Position numbers and translations under genes: made by a program. The notes beneath the pieces were generated by a model. The model was not told the DNA's origin. It ran no database searches and saw nothing but the letters and a program-made list of their open reading frames with translations. 64,000 bases of DNA from Myxococcales bacterium (GTDB lineage Bacteria > Myxococcota_A > Polyangia > Polyangiales > Polyangiaceae): positions 992,001 through 1,056,000 of the forward strand of contig JADJKB010000005.1 in assembly GCA_016706225.1 (NCBI GenBank), written 5' to 3'. Positions 17,428-25,670 of the stretch are shown piece by piece. The first letter of the stretch is position 1, and each line of letters begins with the position of its first letter.

Positions 17428-19578
17428 ATGGACCCGAAACGCCCCGCGGATCTGTCACTGTGGACCTCCCTCGCCAAGGCCGAGCTCAAGGGCAAGGACC
17501 CGGCGAAGCTCGTCTGGCACACGCCCGAGGGGCTCGACCTGAAGCCGCTCTACACACGCCAGGACGTCGAGAGCTTGGACTTCCTCGACAGCATCCCCGG
17601 CGACTATCCCTTCGTGCGTGGCCCGAAGGCGACGATGTACGCAGGGCGACCCTGGACGTTGCGGCAATACGCTGGATTTTCCACAGCGGAGGAGTCGAAT
17701 GCGTTCTACCGCCGCGGGCTCGCCGGCGGACAAAAGGGGCTGAGTGTGGCGTTCGATCTGGCCACGCATCGCGGTTACGACAGCGACCACCCGCGCGTCG
17801 TGGGCGACGTGGGCAAGGCCGGCGTTGCCATCGACAGCGTCGAGGACATGAAGATCTTGTTCGACGGCATTCCGCTCGCCGAGATGAGCGTCTCCATGAC
17901 CATGAATGGTGCCGTGCTGCCGGTGCTCGCGATGTTCGTGGTAGCCGGGGAGGAGCAGGGGGTGCAGCAAGCAGCACTGACCGGGACGATTCAGAACGAC
18001 ATTCTGAAAGAGTTCATGGTGCGCAATACCTACATTTATCCGCCGAAGCCCTCGATGCGGATCGTGGCTGACGTGATCGAGCACACCGCCAAACAGATGC
18101 CGAAGTTCAACTCGATCTCGATCTCCGGCTATCACATGCAAGAGGCAGGAGCGACCTGTGACCTCGAGCTCGCCTTCACCTTGGCGGATGGTCTGGAGTA
18201 CGTCCGGGCCGCGCTGGCCAAGGGGCTCGACGTCGACGCCTTTGCGCCGCGACTCTCGTTCTTTTTTGGCATCGGCATGAGCTTCTTCATGGAGGTGGCC
18301 AAGCTGCGCGCCGCGCGCCTGTGCTGGGCCACGCTGATGAAGCGGCATTTTGCCCCCAAGAACCCGGACTCGATGCTGCTCCGGACCCACTGCCAAACGA
18401 GCGGCGTGAGCCTGACCGAACAAGATCCACACAACAACGTGATCCGGACGACGATCGAGGCCATGGCCGCCGTGATGGGAGGCACCCAGAGCCTGCACAC
18501 GAACTCGTTCGACGAGGCCATGGCCTTGCCCAGCGACTTTGCCGCGCGCATTGCCCGCAACACCCAGCTGGTGATCCAGCACGAGACCGGCATTGCCAAG
18601 GTCATCGACCCGTGGGCGGGCAGCTATTTCATGGAGCACCTGACCCACGGGCTGGCTGCCAAGGCCCTCGCCATCATCGAAGAGGTCGAGGCGGTGGGGG
18701 GCATGACCCGCGCGGTCGAGGTCGGCATGCCCAAGCTGCGCATCGAGGAGGCCGCTGCACGCCGCCAGGCTCGCATCGATCGCGGTGACGAGGTGATCGT
18801 CGGGGTGAATCGCCATCAGGTCGAGAACGAGGAGCCAATCGACGTACGCGTGGTCGACAACAGCGCCGTGCGCGCGGCTCAGATCGAGCGCCTGGAGCGC
18901 GTGAAGAAGACGCGGGATTCGGCGGCTCTCGAGGCATCCCTCGGTGCGCTCACCCGGGCAGCCGAGTCCGGCCAGGGCAATTTGCTCGAGCTTGGCATCG
19001 TGGCGGCCCGGGCTCGGGCCAGCGTGGGGGAGATCTCCAGTGCGCTCGAAAAATCCTGGGGGCGACACCAAGCCGAGACGCGTAGCATCAGCGGCGTGTA
19101 CGGCAGCTACTACGCGAGCGACGAGAAGTGGACGGCGCTCCGTGGTGCGATCGAGGCGTTTCTGCAGCGCGAGGGGCGGCGTCCGCGCATCTTGGTGGCA
19201 AAGATGGGACAGGACGGTCACGACCGCGGTGCGAAGCTCATTGCCACGGCGTTCGCCGACGCAGGGTTCGACGTGGACGTCGGGCCCCTGTTCCAGACCC
19301 CAGCGGAGGTAGCGCGGCAGGCAGTGGAGAACGACGTGCACGCGATCGGAGTCTCCACTCAGGCGGCCGGGCACCTCACGCTGGTGCCGGAGTTGTTGGC
19401 CGAGCTCGCTCGCGCCGGCGCCGGCGAGGTAGCCGTGGTGTGCGGCGGAGTGATCCCCGCGCAGGACTACGCGACGCTGGAGCAGGCCGGAGTCGCGGCG
19501 ATCTTCGGCCCCGGGACGCCCGTCCCGGTGTCGGCGCGGAAAGTCCTCGACGTGATCGAGCAACGCCGGCGACCCTGA
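17428..19578 (+). CDS. scpA: Methylmalonyl-CoA mutase, single-chain type
   Basis: A 716-residue adenosylcobalamin enzyme interconverting (R)-methylmalonyl-CoA and succinyl-CoA. I start at ATG 17428 with AGGAAG nearby; the open frame to 17302 is unlikely to be coding. The N-terminal TIM barrel carries the active-site landmarks MYAGRPWTLRQYAGFSTAEESN (Tyr of the Tyr89 type), VRNTYI (Arg207 type) and SGYHMQEAGAT (His244 type). The C-terminal B12 domain has the ligand motif DGHDRG (about residues 593-598) and the later Gly-Gly at VVCGGVIP. The loop usually read as VSSLAAGH is VSTQAAGH here. Length matches the catalytic large subunit. The next gene is meaB and the epimerase is convergent, so the propionate route is assembled here. 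Confidence 0.95.
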   Translation: MDPKRPADLSLWTSLAKAELKGKDPAKLVWHTPEGLDLKPLYTRQDVESLDFLDSIPGDYPFVRGPKATMYAGRPWTLRQYAGFSTAEESNAFYRRGLAGGQKGLSVAFDLATHRGYDSDHPRVVGDVGKAGVAIDSVEDMKILFDGIPLAEMSVSMTMNGAVLPVLAMFVVAGEEQGVQQAALTGTIQNDILKEFMVRNTYIYPPKPSMRIVADVIEHTAKQMPKFNSISISGYHMQEAGATCDLELAFTLADGLEYVRAALAKGLDVDAFAPRLSFFFGIGMSFFMEVAKLRAARLCWATLMKRHFAPKNPDSMLLRTHCQTSGVSLTEQDPHNNVIRTTIEAMAAVMGGTQSLHTNSFDEAMALPSDFAARIARNTQLVIQHETGIAKVIDPWAGSYFMEHLTHGLAAKALAIIEEVEAVGGMTRAVEVGMPKLRIEEAAARRQARIDRGDEVIVGVNRHQVENEEPIDVRVVDNSAVRAAQIERLERVKKTRDSAALEASLGALTRAAESGQGNLLELGIVAARARASVGEISSALEKSWGRHQAETRSISGVYGSYYASDEKWTALRGAIEAFLQREGRRPRILVAKMGQDGHDRGAKLIATAFADAGFDVDVGPLFQTPAEVARQAVENDVHAIGVSTQAAGHLTLVPELLAELARAGAGEVAVVCGGVIPAQDYATLEQAGVAAIFGPGTPVPVSARKVLDVIEQRRRP

Positions 19579-19600
19579 GCGTCACGAGGTTTCGAGATCG

Positions 19601-20584
19601 GTGACTCCCGTTGAGACGAGCGAGCTTGCGGCGGCGGTGATGGGCGGTGAGCGCCGCGCGCTCGCCAAGGCCATCACGCTGATCGAGAGTGTACGCGCCG
19701 ACCACCAAGCTGCCGCCCAGCGGCTGCTCGAGGTCCTGCTGCCGGCGACCGGGCGGGCGCGGCGGGTCGGTGTGAGCGGCGTGCCGGGGGCGGGCAAGAG
19801 CAGCTTCATCGCGGTGCTGGGGTTGCACTTGATCGATTCGGGCCAGAAGGTCGCGGTGCTGGCCGTCGATCCGTCGAGCGCGCTGTCCGGAGGCAGCATC
19901 CTCGGCGACAAGACACGAATGCCGCGCCTGTCGGCAGCGCCGGAGGCGTTCATTCGCCCGAGCCCGAGCGCAGGTGTGCTCGGCGGAGTCGCGCGTCACA
20001 CCCGCGAAGCGCTGCTCTTGTGCGAGGCGGCGGGGTTCGACGTCGTGCTAGTCGAGACCGTCGGCGTGGGGCAGGGGGAGCACCTGGTCGCCGGCATGGT
20101 GGACTCGTTCTTGCTCCTGGCGCTGGCCGGGGCTGGCGACGAGTTGCAGGGCATCAAGCGCGGGATCCTGGAGCTCGCAGACGTGATCGCGATCAACAAG
20201 GCCGACGGCGACGGGCGAGCCCAAGCGGAGCGCACCGCAGTGGAGTACCGGAGCGCGCTCGGTCTCCTGAGGGGCAGCCACGCGCCGTGGGCTCCGCGCG
20301 TACTGACGACCAGCGCCCTCGAAGGTCGGGGCATCCGCGAGATCTGGGCGGCGCTGGCGGAGCACCGAGCCTACCTGGAACAGAGTGGCCGACTGGACTC
20401 GCTGCGGCGTGCGCAGCACCGGGAGTGGATGCAGGGGCTCGTGCGCGAGGGCCTCGAGGCAGAGCTCTGGCAAGACGCCGGTGTTCGCGCCGAGGCAGCC
20501 GTCGTCGAGGGATTAGTTGCGGGCGGTGTGATCACTCCGACCGAGGCGGCGCGGCGGATCCTGGCGGTCTTCAGCCAGCGCTGA
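19601..20584 (+). CDS. meaB: Methylmalonyl-CoA mutase-associated GTPase MeaB (copy 1)
   Basis: A 327-residue G3E-family P-loop GTPase that protects and reactivates methylmalonyl-CoA mutase by gating cobalamin loading. Start GTG 19601, 22 bases after the mutase. Visible motifs are Walker A GVPGAGKSS, DPSSALSGGSILGDKTRM, a Walker B-like VVLVETVGVGQGE, and NKADG for guanine recognition. The C-terminal helical dimerisation arm is present. It is the copy linked to the mutase gene, so it is the more likely physiological partner. Its 3' end overlaps the convergent epimerase by 14 bp. A second MeaB lies at 27032-28051. Confidence 0.9.
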   Translation: MTPVETSELAAAVMGGERRALAKAITLIESVRADHQAAAQRLLEVLLPATGRARRVGVSGVPGAGKSSFIAVLGLHLIDSGQKVAVLAVDPSSALSGGSILGDKTRMPRLSAAPEAFIRPSPSAGVLGGVARHTREALLLCEAAGFDVVLVETVGVGQGEHLVAGMVDSFLLLALAGAGDELQGIKRGILELADVIAINKADGDGRAQAERTAVEYRSALGLLRGSHAPWAPRVLTTSALEGRGIREIWAALAEHRAYLEQSGRLDSLRRAQHREWMQGLVREGLEAELWQDAGVRAEAAVVEGLVAGGVITPTEAARRILAVFSQR

Positions 20585-21065
20585 GGCCCCGGGCCCGCTC
20601 GGCGTCGAACGCAGCGATCACCTCGGCCGGGGCCTGAACCAGCTCGATCAACACGCCTTCACCGCCAATGGGTGCGGCGTCGTTGCCCTTGGGATGAATG
20701 AAACAGATGTCGTGACCCGACGCACCAGGGCGAATGCCGCCGGGCGTGAACCGCACGCCGCGACCGGCGAGCCACTCGACGGCACGCGGCAGGTCGTCGA
20801 TCCAGAGGCCGACGTGGTTCAGCGGCACCTCGTGCACGGCGGGTTTCTTCTCCGGGTCGATGGGCTGCATCAGATCGATTTCGACGCGGAACGCGCCCAC
20901 GCCGACCGCCGTGATGTCCTCGTCGACGTTCTCGCGCTCCATGCGCTTTTCGTCGACCAGCGAAAGGCCGAGTGTGTCGAGCCACAGCCTGCGGAGCGCC
21001 GTTTTGTCGCGTGCGCCGATGGCGATCTGCTGCACGCCGAGCACCCGAAAAGGTCGCTCTCCCAT
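20571..21065 (-). CDS. mce: Methylmalonyl-CoA epimerase (VOC superfamily)
   Basis: A 164-residue glyoxalase/VOC-fold protein, started at ATG 21065 (MGERPFRVLGVQQIAIG). The longer frame upstream is antisense noise. Paired beta-alpha-beta-beta-beta modules are apparent, with metal ligands expected from the QQIAIGARD strand, VPLNHVGLWIDDL, and the C-terminal GVLIELVQ Glu, as in methylmalonyl-CoA epimerase, which interconverts the R and S forms. The neighbouring mutase and MeaB strongly support the function. An insert of about 20 residues around PIDPEKKP is longer than in the classic Propionibacterium enzyme, and the usual first-strand His is Gln (Ile-flanked QQIAIG), so a related VOC lyase cannot be fully excluded. 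Confidence 0.7.
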   Translation of the reverse strand: MGERPFRVLGVQQIAIGARDKTALRRLWLDTLGLSLVDEKRMERENVDEDITAVGVGAFRVEIDLMQPIDPEKKPAVHEVPLNHVGLWIDDLPRAVEWLAGRGVRFTPGGIRPGASGHDICFIHPKGNDAAPIGGEGVLIELVQAPAEVIAAFDAERARGLSAG

Positions 21066-21073
21066 GCTGGCCC

Positions 21074-21874
21074 TCAAGGAATGCGGAGCTGCAGCCCCGC
21101 TTGCAGCTCCAGGTTCGAGTGGATCGAGCGCAGGATCCCGGTCGTGATGCCGCCGTCCAGATAGACACCGATCATCTTCGCGAAATCGTACTGCGGGCCC
21201 GCCGCGAGGTGGAACACGACGTCCTGCTTGTACTCGGGGTTGTTGGCCTTCCACAGCGGGTCGCTGCCGCCGCCCTCGAGCTCCGCGCCGACCGCGGGTT
21301 CGATGAAGATCTTGAAGGCCGAATCACTCATCGTGTAAACGCGCAGCCCGGCGCCGAACATCATCAATGCGTCCGTATCCGTCCTGGCCTCGCGCTGCAG
21401 GCCAAAGCGGCCGAACAAGAACGGCTCGATGCCATCGATGGGAGCGAAGCTCACGGCGACCTCCGTGGCGATGGGCGCCGCGTGGCCGCAGAACTTCTGC
21501 TGATCCTTGACTGCCTTTTTGGGATCCGGGTCGTTGCAGAATGGCGACTTGTCGTAGCGGAAGACCATGCGGTAGCCGCCCACGACGCCGCCGCGCACGC
21601 CGAACTGCCGCCCGTGTCCGTAGGAAGTGTCGTTCTCCGACGCTTTTTCTTTGCTGGCGTCAGCGGCTGCGGGAGCGGACTCTTTGGTCTCGCTCTTGGT
21701 CTCGGCCGGTGCAGCGGCCTCACCGCTGGGAGCGGCTTCAGCCTTGGCAGCGGGCTCGGGTTTGGTGGCCTCCTCTGGCGGAGCGTCGGTGCTCGGCGCG
21801 GGTTCAGCTTGAGCCGCGGCAACTCGCGGCAACAGGCAGACGGAGAGGGCGCCGCACCAAGGAATGAATCGCAT
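21074..21874 (-). CDS. Putative outer-membrane or periplasmic beta-barrel-like protein
   Basis: A 266-residue exported protein. ATG 21874 gives MRFIPWCGALSVCLLPRVAAAQ, a standard signal peptide with cleavage after AAA. A linker of about 75 residues rich in Ala, Pro, Glu and Lys follows. The C-terminal 170 residues are made of alternating amphipathic strands with Gly-turns (VRGGVVGGYRMVFRYD, PFLFGRFGLQ, MMFGAGLRVY, FIEPAVGAEL, VVFHLAAGPQYDF, VYLDGGIT), consistent with a small outer-membrane barrel; the last residue is Pro rather than Phe, which argues against a classical beta-signal. No family recognised. It lies 8 nt from the epimerase start in the same direction, so it may share that transcript. 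Confidence 0.65.
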   Translation of the reverse strand: MRFIPWCGALSVCLLPRVAAAQAEPAPSTDAPPEEATKPEPAAKAEAAPSGEAAAPAETKSETKESAPAAADASKEKASENDTSYGHGRQFGVRGGVVGGYRMVFRYDKSPFCNDPDPKKAVKDQQKFCGHAAPIATEVAVSFAPIDGIEPFLFGRFGLQREARTDTDALMMFGAGLRVYTMSDSAFKIFIEPAVGAELEGGGSDPLWKANNPEYKQDVVFHLAAGPQYDFAKMIGVYLDGGITTGILRSIHSNLELQAGLQLRIP

Positions 21875-22020
21875 GCCGAGCAGCCTAGCCGAGCCACGCC
21901 GGTGGCGTCGATGTCCGGCGGTGGCGCATCGGGTCGAGCGTCCGGTCCGGCTGGCGTGCCCGCGGCGGCCGGCCGGCGCCCTCGGGTGAACCACCCGCAC
22001 GGGCCAGGGCCGTTCTCTGC

Positions 22021-23793
22021 TCAGCGAGCCGGTTTTTGCACCACGGTGGAGCCGCGGGCGGTCCCTGCCGAGGTCCAGGCCCGCTCGATACCGAGCGCGA
22101 CCCAGCTGAGGCTGACCGTCGCCCCGCCGGCGTTCGCGACCACCTCGTCCGCGGGACCTGGCGCAGGAAGCGAGATCGAGGCCGCGCTCGAGAGTTGTTT
22201 GAACGTCGCGGCGTCGGCTGACAGCGCGGCGATACCCAGCGCGGCGAACACCGGGACGACGCCCGCCGGCAGATGCTCGGCGATCACCGCGCGCAGATTC
22301 GGGACCAGCTGCGGGGCGTAACGCGCCGCCCAGCGCACCGCGTCCAGTGAACCAAGCAGCATGGCGCTCGGCTCGGAGGGTTCCGTGCGCTCCTTGACCA
22401 ACACCAGCGAGACTGCGGCATTCCATCCGCTCGGCGCCGCGATGGGTGCGACCGGAACCTTGCCCGATTCACCCTCAGCCTTGGCCTTGCCCTTGCCCTT
22501 GCGGACGATGAGCACATCGTCGGTGGGCAGGGTGCGCGGGACGGTGACCCGGACGGGTCGTTTGAACGAGCGGGGATCGCCCACGCTGCCTGATGCGACC
22601 GCGTAGGCGATGGTCTCCGCCGATGCGACGACGAAGCGGCGATCGGGCGGTGCGCTCGGCTCCGGATCACACGTGCGCAGTGAGACTCCGCCGGCTGGCG
22701 GTGGATACAGCTCGCCGGTAACCAAACGCTGGTCCGGTTCGATCAAGCGCGCGCCGGTGGCGATGAGATCGACCAGCGCGCCCGAATGGGCGAGCACCTC
22801 CAGCGCTTGGCGAGAGGGCGGAGCGATCAGAAGGTCGAGGCGCGACGGGACCCGTTTGCTCTTCAACAGGGCCGCGGCGGCCAGCAGATCGCGCAACGAC
22901 GCTCCGGTGTCGCCCCCGAGCACCACCTGAAGCACGGGTTTTCCCGCCAGCTCCCGCACCGGCCGAACCACGCCGGCCTCGTCCATCACGAGCGGGTCGA
23001 CGGCCGACAGGTCGACGCTGATGACGTCGTCACACGGGGCACCGGGATCCGGCAACAGGCTGCGATGGGCCTTCGACCGCCGCTGATCGCGCAGGTAGAC
23101 CTCGGTCTTTTCGTCGCTGACGAAGATGGCAGCAGCCGCCCCCAGGTGGGGGCCGAGTGCGGCCAGAACCGCCCGGTCTGGAACCGAGAGCAGTCGCGCG
23201 CTCGGTCCCGTGAACTCGATGACCACTGGCGCGCGGTGCTCGCGATCGACGCGCTGCACGATCTCACCGAGTCCGCGTCGGATGAGCTCGAGCGCGACGT
23301 CACGCACACACACGAACGGTCTGATGCGACCCGACAGCAGGACCTGGATACTGCGGGGCGGTCGGAGCCACACCGCGCCGGTCGTTAGCGCTTCGGCGAG
23401 CTGTGAGGGCGCAGCAACCAAAGTGAGCATGCCCGCTCCGCCCACTGCGGCGAGCCGAGGTTCATCCGTGAGCGCGAGCCGTGCGGGGCTGCCGAAACGT
23501 TCGAGGTGAACCGGCGCCGGGAAACCGATCCCCGGGCGACAGAGCAGGAGCCCCGTTGCGAGCGCTGCTCGTGTGGTGCGGTCCGCCGCGGTCTCGGCAC
23601 CGTCCGACGTCACGCAGCGCGTGTCGTAGGCCACGGCGACCTCCACGGCGCATTTCTTCATGCCGTGTTGCATCGCCTCGCCCAAGACGCGATGTGGCTC
23701 GCGCGCGAGGATTACCTGGTCCACCTTGACGCGAACCAGCTCTCCTTTGAGTTCCGGATCGTCGGCCCGTCCAGCGAGGACCTTCTGAGTCAT
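22021..23793 (-). CDS. Aconitase-like protein lacking the Fe-S and catalytic residues
   Basis: A 590-residue protein started at ATG 23793 (MTQKVLAGRAD). It aligns by eye along its whole length with aconitate hydratase: the family opening (KVLAGRADDPELKGELVRVKVDQ), KKCAVEVAVAYD, GIGFPAPVHLERF, the VIEFTGPSARLLSVPDRAVLA block, FVSDEKTEVYL, the LLIAPPSRQALEVLAHSGAL helix, and a C-terminal swivel-like domain containing NLRAVIAEHLPAGVVPVFAALGI. The active site is gone: DSHT is TDEP (109-112), the GSCTN cysteine site is GGDTG (293-297), CGPCIG is DQRLVTG (354-360), and the SREHAA arginine site reads LDAVRWAA. It therefore cannot bind a 4Fe-4S cluster in the known way. It is likely a non-enzymatic relative with a binding or regulatory role. 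Confidence 0.7.
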   Translation of the reverse strand: MTQKVLAGRADDPELKGELVRVKVDQVILAREPHRVLGEAMQHGMKKCAVEVAVAYDTRCVTSDGAETAADRTTRAALATGLLLCRPGIGFPAPVHLERFGSPARLALTDEPRLAAVGGAGMLTLVAAPSQLAEALTTGAVWLRPPRSIQVLLSGRIRPFVCVRDVALELIRRGLGEIVQRVDREHRAPVVIEFTGPSARLLSVPDRAVLAALGPHLGAAAAIFVSDEKTEVYLRDQRRSKAHRSLLPDPGAPCDDVISVDLSAVDPLVMDEAGVVRPVRELAGKPVLQVVLGGDTGASLRDLLAAAALLKSKRVPSRLDLLIAPPSRQALEVLAHSGALVDLIATGARLIEPDQRLVTGELYPPPAGGVSLRTCDPEPSAPPDRRFVVASAETIAYAVASGSVGDPRSFKRPVRVTVPRTLPTDDVLIVRKGKGKAKAEGESGKVPVAPIAAPSGWNAAVSLVLVKERTEPSEPSAMLLGSLDAVRWAARYAPQLVPNLRAVIAEHLPAGVVPVFAALGIAALSADAATFKQLSSAASISLPAPGPADEVVANAGGATVSLSWVALGIERAWTSAGTARGSTVVQKPAR

Positions 23794-24165
23794 TGTGCGG
23801 GGCGGGTCCCCCGCTCGCGCACGCATGGGCTCCGACTACCTACTTCGAGCGAGCAAGTTGACGTCTCGAGGCGACGTGCCCCGAGAGGGAACGGGAAGGT
23901 AGCCGCTCGCCATCGGAGGGGTCAAGGACGGTCAGCGCGCAGATCTCCTTGGAGGACATCCCCCAGCCGGCGTCAGGGTGCAAGCCCCATGGGTAAAAGG
24001 GTGTTTGTCCGCGGTTCAGGCCGTTTTTCCATGCTTCGAGCGGGCCCGCCTCGGCCCCCCGGCCCGCCGCCCGCCCGGTACCCCCACGGGGAAATTCGCC
24101 TTCGGCCCACCCTGGGTCCGAGCAGAAACGTTCACTAGGCCGTCCAAAGCAAGTACGATTTGCCC
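23794..24165. other. 372-bp intergenic region between divergent genes
   Basis: The only stretch longer than 300 bases without a gene. It must carry promoters for the aconitase-like gene (leftward) and the Roadblock gene (rightward). Composition is very GC-rich in 24035-24100, with C/G homopolymer-like runs. I looked for tRNA, small ORFs with a ribosome site and known riboswitch cores and found none; the only recognisable signal is a promoter-like pair at 24131-24159. Confidence 0.6.
24131..24159 (+). promoter_or_regulatory. Candidate sigma-70-type promoter giving a leaderless Roadblock mRNA
   Basis: TTCACT (24131-24136) and TACGAT (24154-24159) each match four of six consensus bases and are separated by exactly 17 bp. 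Transcription about 7 nt downstream would begin at the ATG (24166), so the message would be leaderless, which fits the lack of a Shine-Dalgarno sequence there. Confidence 0.3.
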
Positions 24166-24528
24166 ATGTTCAAGGAGGCGCTCCAAGGCGTGGTCGATGC
24201 GGTGGACGGCGGGATGGCCGGACTTCTGATGGACTTCGAGGGCATTCCCCTCGAGAGCTACGCCCGCGGGGAGTCTGAGTTCGACATCGAGACGGTGGGC
24301 GCCGAGGTGAGCGTGGTGGTCAAGGCCATTCAGCGGGCATCCGAGATGCTCGAGGCTGGCGACACCCGCGAGGTGGCGTTCAAGAGCGCGAAGATGGTCA
24401 CGCTCATTCGCGTTCTCAACGAGAACTACTTCGTAGCCTTGACGATGTCGCCCGATGGGAACTTCGGCAAGGGACGCTTTCTGCTCCGTATGGCCGCGCC
24501 CAAGCTCGTCGAAGAGCTCGGCTCCTGA
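24166..24528 (+). CDS. Roadblock/LC7 domain protein
   Basis: A 120-residue single-domain protein starting at ATG 24166. It has the Roadblock/LC7 pattern: an N-terminal helix (FKEALQGVVDAVDG), a GLLMDFEGIPLESY strand-turn, a long central helix (VGAEVSVVVKAIQRASEML), then IRVLNENYFVALTMSP and a final FLLRMAAPKLVEEL helix. In myxobacteria such proteins act as partners or GTPase-activating proteins of MglA-type small GTPases in polarity and motility. No small GTPase gene lies next to it, so it is an orphan copy with unknown partner. It lies upstream of aroQ in the same direction with an 18-nt gap. Confidence 0.85.
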   Translation: MFKEALQGVVDAVDGGMAGLLMDFEGIPLESYARGESEFDIETVGAEVSVVVKAIQRASEMLEAGDTREVAFKSAKMVTLIRVLNENYFVALTMSPDGNFGKGRFLLRMAAPKLVEELGS

Positions 24529-24545
24529 AGGGTTGACGTGCAGGC

Positions 24546-25097
24546 ATGACGACGCGGCCGCGTCGAGGAGCCCCGCTCGCGACGGGGCGACGTTCTCCCG
24601 CCCCCCGTGTTCCGCCGCGGCGCCGCGCTTCGCGCACGCCCAAGGCGATTCGAATCCTCGTGCTGTCCGGTCCCAACCTCGACCGCCTCGGGCGCCGCGA
24701 GCCCGAGATCTACGGCACGACGACGCTAGCGCAGCTTCATCAGCGGCTGACCGCGCTCGGTCAGGAGCTCGGCGCCGAGTTGGTCTGCCAGCAGAGCAAC
24801 CACGAGGGACAGCTGATCGATTGGATCAACGCGGCCGATGACGACGGACACGCGGGGATCCTGATCAATCCGGGCGCACTGACCCACACTTCGTACGCTC
24901 TCCACGACGCGCTCAAGGGCATCAATTTGCCCACGGTGGAGGTTCATCTTTCGAACCCCGATGCGCGGGAAGAATTTCGCCGGCGTTCGTGCGTGGCGCC
25001 CGCGTGTGTCGGGCGTGTGTCGGGCTTTGGCATCGACTCCTACCTGCTGGCGCTCCGCGCGCTGCTCGACCGGCTGCGCTCGCACACCCCCCGCTGA
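24546..25097 (+). CDS. aroQ: 3-Dehydroquinate dehydratase, type II
   Basis: A 183-residue enzyme of the shikimate pathway that dehydrates 3-dehydroquinate. Type II motifs are complete: VLSGPNLDRLGRREPEIYG (the active-site Tyr is in IYG and the flexible-loop Arg in GRREP), NHEGQLIDWI, NPGALTHTSYALHDAL (substrate-binding Asn and His) and VEVHLSNPDAREEFRR. The core of about 148 residues is the usual family size; the first 34 residues (Arg/Pro-rich) are an extension, so the true start may be internal, although no better ATG or GTG is obvious. aroQ just upstream of accB-accC is a common bacterial arrangement, usually with efp between them, which is absent here. Confidence 0.9.
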   Translation: MTTRPRRGAPLATGRRSPAPRVPPRRRASRTPKAIRILVLSGPNLDRLGRREPEIYGTTTLAQLHQRLTALGQELGAELVCQQSNHEGQLIDWINAADDDGHAGILINPGALTHTSYALHDALKGINLPTVEVHLSNPDAREEFRRRSCVAPACVGRVSGFGIDSYLLALRALLDRLRSHTPR

Positions 25098-25211
25098 GCA
25101 GTTTTCCTCCCCACGACGGGCATAACGCGCCGCGAAATGCCGGCTCTGTGCCGGGTCGCCAGCCTTCTCCTCCCTTCTCGTAGGCGCACGATCGGAGTAC
25201 GGTCCCGCGCG

Positions 25212-25667
25212 ATGGATATCCCGCTGAAGCAGCTGAAGAACCTGCTCAAGACGCTCGAAGAGGGCGGAGCCGCCGAGTTCGAATACGAGGACGAAAAAGT
25301 GCGCCTGCGTGTGTCCCTGGCCCGCGGCGCGCCCCTGGTCAGCGCCGCAGCCGTCGGAGCGCGGGCGGAGGTTCCGGTGGTGGCGCCCGCGCCTGCGGCG
25401 ACGGCGGACGCGGCGGGTGATGCGAGCATCGTGTTCATCACCTCGCCGTTCGTCGGTACGTTCTATCGCGCGGCTTCGCCAGAAGCCGAGCCCTTCGCTC
25501 AGGCCGGAAGCCCGGTGAAGAAGGGCCAGACGCTGTGCATCGTCGAGGCGATGAAGCTGATGAACGAAATCGAGACCGAGTTTGCTGGAACTCTGCTCGA
25601 GGTCCTGGTCGAAAACGGACAGAGCGTCGAGTTTGGGCAGAAGCTGTTCAAGCTGAAAAAGAGCTGA
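25212..25667 (+). CDS. accB: Biotin carboxyl carrier protein of acetyl-CoA carboxylase
   Basis: A 151-residue protein started at ATG 25212 (MDIPLKQLKNLLKTLEEGG); the open frame to 25137 is unlikely to be translated. The N-terminal helical dimerisation region is followed by an Ala/Pro/Val-rich hinge (about residues 45-75), then the biotinyl domain with SPFVGTFYRAASPEAEPF and the biotinylation site EAMKLM, in which the Lys is modified. The conserved thumb of the bacterial AccB (GTFYR..) is present. It carries biotin between AccC and the carboxyltransferase. accC follows three bases after the stop, so translation is coupled. Confidence 0.93.
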   Translation: MDIPLKQLKNLLKTLEEGGAAEFEYEDEKVRLRVSLARGAPLVSAAAVGARAEVPVVAPAPAATADAAGDASIVFITSPFVGTFYRAASPEAEPFAQAGSPVKKGQTLCIVEAMKLMNEIETEFAGTLLEVLVENGQSVEFGQKLFKLKKS

Positions 25668-25670
25668 AGC

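Noticed and set aside
17455..19563. 702-residue antisense frame across the mutase gene
   Set aside because: It mirrors a confirmed methylmalonyl-CoA mutase; its composition (His/Arg/Leu-rich, no family motif) is what high-GC antisense frames look like.
23794..24165. tRNA or riboswitch in the long gap
   Set aside because: No cloverleaf, T-loop or known aptamer core could be read.
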